Notes under the pieces: generated by a model | Seen by the model: the letters and a program-made list of their open reading frames with translations, nothing else | The model's database searches: none | Told to the model about the DNA's origin: nothing | Assembly: GCA_963854835.1 (NCBI GenBank) | Contig: OY978527.1 | Location: forward strand, 37,201,540 to 37,265,539 | Direction: 5' to 3' | Origin: Megamerina dolium | Lineage: Eukaryota > Arthropoda > Insecta > Diptera > Megamerinidae | Length of the DNA: 64,000 bases | Shown: positions 60,942 to 64,000 of the stretch, piece after piece | Numbering within the stretch: the first letter of the stretch is position 1 | Layout: each line of letters begins with the position of its first letter | Program-made: the position numbers and the translations under genes

Positions 60942-61269
60942 TGGGTGCCGTAGCTCAGTAGTTAGTGCTTTGGCCTTCTGATCTGTAAGTCGTGGGTTCA
61001 ATTCCCTGCTGAAGCATAACAAAATTTGATATCGAAAAGATTTTTCTTTCGAACGGTACCCGCCTGCTTCTTAAAAGAGGTCTGTGACAAAACTAAGTTA
61101 AAGTGATGTCACAAGGGTTCTGCCGTTCGGAACCGGATAATATAAGTAGGGACCTTCTAATGCTGTCCACATTTAACACACAACAGTATTGGAAGAGAAG
61201 CTAGGTGGTATCGCAATGGCCTAAGTGTTTCCTCTCAGAGAGAGGGCAGCCAAATAACCTAACCTAACC
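60942..61269 (+). mobile_element. SINE subfamily A with 13-bp target duplication and internal deletion
   Basis: Head TGGGTGCCGTAGCTCAGTAG, B box, body lacking the TGCCGGCAAGAATTGGC part, then GGCCTAAGTG, the CCTCTC/GAGAGG hairpin and an AACCT tail. Flanked by TATCACTTTCATC at 60929-60941 and 61270-61282. Confidence 0.9.
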
Positions 61270-61284
61270 TATCACTTTCATCCA

Positions 61285-61960
61285 TTTAAGTGTATGTTTG
61301 AAAGTAAATTTTGAATTCAAACGCACACGTTCATGTATTAATGCTCATGAATGAACTATGCTTTGCGAACTATGGTATTTATAATTCTCATTCTCAGTAT
61401 ATAAATAAAATGTTGACACCAATTAACATACACACGAGCATTAGCTATTGGATAGTGTAAGATTTTACGATTTCGATATGCAAATTTGTGAAATTCCGCA
61501 AAAAAAAAAAGGTGGGGGTTGTATCGGGGTAAATAGCGATATCGAACTTGGCTGCAGATAACTTGACTAGCCTTTTTCATTTTTTACGTTCGTTTGCCTT
61601 GGAATTCATTTCTTCTTCTATATCTATTGTATTGATTGACCAAACGATGTCATTTGATTTTCGATTCTAAATACTATTTAAATTTAATTAACCGCAAATA
61701 TTTATTTTGTTTTTGTTATTAAAATTTATAAATTTGGAAAAAAACCAAACAAAATCGACTATGTACACACACATATTTTTCCCCACTATTAAGACATTCA
61801 GAATAGGACAAAATTATAGCAAAATTAAATCCCCTTGATCGTTAAACCATTCTTTTGAATTGTGCCTACCTATCGTTAAGCATTTGGAAACTCTTCCGGC
61901 TTCTAAACAGTATTATAAAACAAAATTTAAAAATAATATTTTGAAAAAAATATTGTTCAT
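61285..61960. other. Spacer downstream of DCAF13
   Basis: No gene seen; AT-rich with poly-A runs. Confidence 0.55.
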
Positions 61961-61973
61961 ATTTTTATTCGGA

Positions 61974-61979
61974 TTTATT
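61974..61979 (-). terminator. AATAAA polyadenylation signal of DCAF13
   Basis: An AATAAA on the minus strand about 40 bp after the DCAF13 stop, with another at 61964-61969. Position and orientation fit cleavage just downstream. Confidence 0.55.
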
Positions 61980-62016
61980 AACGCAACACAAAATAGGAAA
62001 AGAGAAAATATGCTTA

Positions 62017-63506
62017 TTAAACATCTTCGCGCAAAACGACTTTCTTTTTTTCTGACACAAAAGGCACTGTGTTCGGTTTGGAGTGTTTTCGGACGTTTGC
62101 CTCTTTCTGTGTCTCTTTCGTTTTCACAGCGCGCATCTTGCGTTGTGCATTGAGTACATGTCGTGGTACTTGTCGATGACGTGCAATACGTTTGATTTGT
62201 GGATGTGCGGCGTATTTTTGTTTCAGCGCCTCCTGATAATTGAAGGTAGTACGTTCTCTGGGACGAATAACTCCTAGTTTCTCTGAAGCGTTGGCCTTCC
62301 ACATACGTATGTTCATCTCATCGGAACCAGAGAATATATACCGATTATCCAATGACCATACAACACACAATACATGTTGCATCCGTTTGGTATGATAAAT
62401 TTCACGGGAGTGACTCTGATTCGCGTTGTATATGCGTATGGTTTTGTCATAGCTGCTCGATACAAATTCTCTCCCAGTTGGCGCATAATCGACATCTGTC
62501 ACGGCAGAAACATGATCAAAATGTATTTTCAATGGATTCTTCAATTGACGTGTATCGAAGGTGTATAGACTATATTGCAAAGAAAAAAGAAAATATTTCA
62601 TTTTAATTTTAAAATTCTATGTGATCATTTATCACAGCACTGAACTCACTTGCAATCTTCATTGGCTACTGTAAAGTTAAATGCTTCCATTGGATTCCAA
62701 GATAATTTGTTACTTTTCATTGTCAACACAACCTTACGCAGAGGATGTGCTTCACGTTGATCGTACAGTATGATGCTGCGGTCACTGGCACAACACGACA
62801 GTAATGAAGTCTCAACTGGATTGAAAGCGATTGCATGCAATGTGTCAACACCCCAGCGTAGTGTTTTTATTGGATCATTACGATTCTCATCCCATATGGA
62901 GCAAACTTCACCACACGTAGCGTATTTTGCTTCCTTCTGATGATGTGCAATACCTATCACAATGGTCCGACTTAATATTGTATTAACTGGTTCTTCTTCT
63001 TCGCCAATATCAGGAGCACAAGATCGCCACAATTTAATATTTTTATCGTCGCCAACTGTGTAAAAGTGATCCCCATTTGTGGTGTATACGATGCCACGCA
63101 CAAAGCCATCATGTGCCACAAAACTACGAACACTTTCACGTTGAGCTAAATCCCAAACACGTACCTCACCATCATAGGCACCCGTTGTCAATGTCGAAAG
63201 TGATGTGGGATGTTTACCAAAGCAAGCTACACCATCACGATGGCCACTAAGATTGCCGACAAATGGTTTCGCAAATACGCGCTCTAATTTTGTAGCGTTC
63301 AATGCCCGCACGTATTCGCGCGCTGTTTCCAGAGGATGCAACGAGGGATCATAATTGCGTGGCACTGTTATTATTTGTTGAAGGAAAAAAATTCATTAAT
63401 TTTAGTAAATTCGCTCTTCTACATGTTCGTACTTACTTCTGTGATTTTCATGTTTGGTCTCACGGACATAATTATCCGGATTACGACTTATCATTTTAAC
63501 CTTCAT
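62017..63506 (-). CDS. DCAF13: DCAF13 / Sof1 WD40 protein, three exons (63437-63506, 62650-63364, 62017-62569), 445 aa
   Basis: Nucleolar WD40 protein of the small-subunit processome (Sof1 in yeast) and, in animals, a CUL4-DDB1 substrate receptor. Exon 1 encodes MKVKMISRNPDNYVRETKHE and ends at a GTAAGT donor. Exon 2 follows a TAACAG acceptor, restores the ATG codon split between exons and reads PRNYDPSLHPLETAREYVR. Its donor is GTGAGT, and exon 3 follows ATATAG and ends REDV-stop. The exons sum to 446 codons (445 aa), the length I recall for human DCAF13. WD repeats run from about residue 60 to 330 (for example GAYDGEVRVWDLAQ, TVGDDKNIKLWR, SSSYDKTIRIY, SGSDEMNIRMWKA). The C-terminal 90 residues are the basic Sof1 domain (HPQIKRIARHRQVPRHVLNA). 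No frame damage is seen. Probably Drosophila CG7275, numbered close to CG7272, which fits conserved linkage with the SWEET gene. Confidence 0.96.
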
Positions 63507-64000
63507 TTTGCTAGCATTCGCAGTAAACAACGCAAATATATAATTTCTGCTATTCGTTAATGCTCAGATAAAAACAATAAATACTGGACTGCACGTGTGT
63601 CAATTTGACAAACTGCATTTCGCCAACCGGTGTTGCCAACTAATCATAATGATGTGTACGCATGAAATTTTATAAAGCAATTTATACATTACCATATTTC
63701 TATAAATATTGAAGTAATTTATTAAATAAAATTGATAATTCATATTTTTCAAAAGTTAGTTCATTTTATTAATTCGCAAAATTCAAATTTAATTGTGAAA
63801 ATGCATTGCTGTAACTCAATAGAGACATTTCATAACAACAACTTTACAAATAAGTAAATAACAACAACAAATTTCACCTCAAAAAGGTAAACAAAAAGAG
63901 GATTTTTGCGATTTTCTTTCGTTATGCGATTTGCAAATAGCCACCAACAACAACAACGACACACACACATTCACACATGATAAAATCCTGAACACGAAGA
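63507..64000. other. DCAF13 upstream region
   Basis: Contains the DCAF13 promoter side; no DRE or TATA box seen close to the start. CAA/ACA simple runs at 63925-63975. Confidence 0.5.

Noticed and set aside
1..64000. CRISPR arrays, bacterial operons, integrated bacteriophage
   Set aside because: No regularly spaced repeats or bacterial gene layout; the introns and repeats are eukaryotic.

Overview
The window reads as nuclear DNA of a higher fly, most likely a tephritid fruit fly. It is AT-rich and eukaryotic, with short GT-AG introns, a Drosophila-type DRE promoter motif, fly-like orthologues of four housekeeping or metabolic genes, and many mariner-type transposons. Among these are several pieces of a mariner-like family with 41 residues between two catalytic aspartates, a spacing known from tephritids (the 'rosa' group). 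The species call is inference; the insect call is firm.

Layout. Positions 1-46,900 hold no host gene that I can support. This part is a graveyard of mobile elements in AT-rich spacer: a tRNA-related SINE family, pieces of RNase H-bearing LINEs, an RTE-like LINE (one near full length with a target duplication, plus five fragments), many decayed mariner-like elements, and TIR elements with little or no coding content. Insertions are often nested: RTE LINE in mariner, SINE in LINE, SINE in a TIR element, mariner in a D37D-like element, LINE in a DD41D-like element.

Positions 47,053-63,506 hold the genes. OTUD6B (deubiquitinase) is on the plus strand and converges on a three-exon SWEET sugar transporter on the minus strand. 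The 7.65 kb first intron of the SWEET gene carries the whole two-exon GAR1 gene (H/ACA snoRNP protein) on the same strand, an unexplained exon-like ORF, and several dead transposons. Beyond the SWEET promoter come more repeats, including two back-to-back long-inverted-repeat elements, and then DCAF13/Sof1 (three exons, minus strand). GAR1 and DCAF13 both act in nucleolar rRNA processing or modification; I see no reason to think the four genes form one pathway.

The most interesting signal is a SINE-LINE partnership. The SINE 3' ends share with a LINE 3' end in the same window a block of common motifs, a short hairpin with a 6-bp stem and 3-nt loop whose stem sequence differs between the two, and a C/A-rich terminal tail. 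Five SINE copies have clear 10-13 bp target-site duplications. One RTE copy also has a layout that looks like twin-priming inversion.
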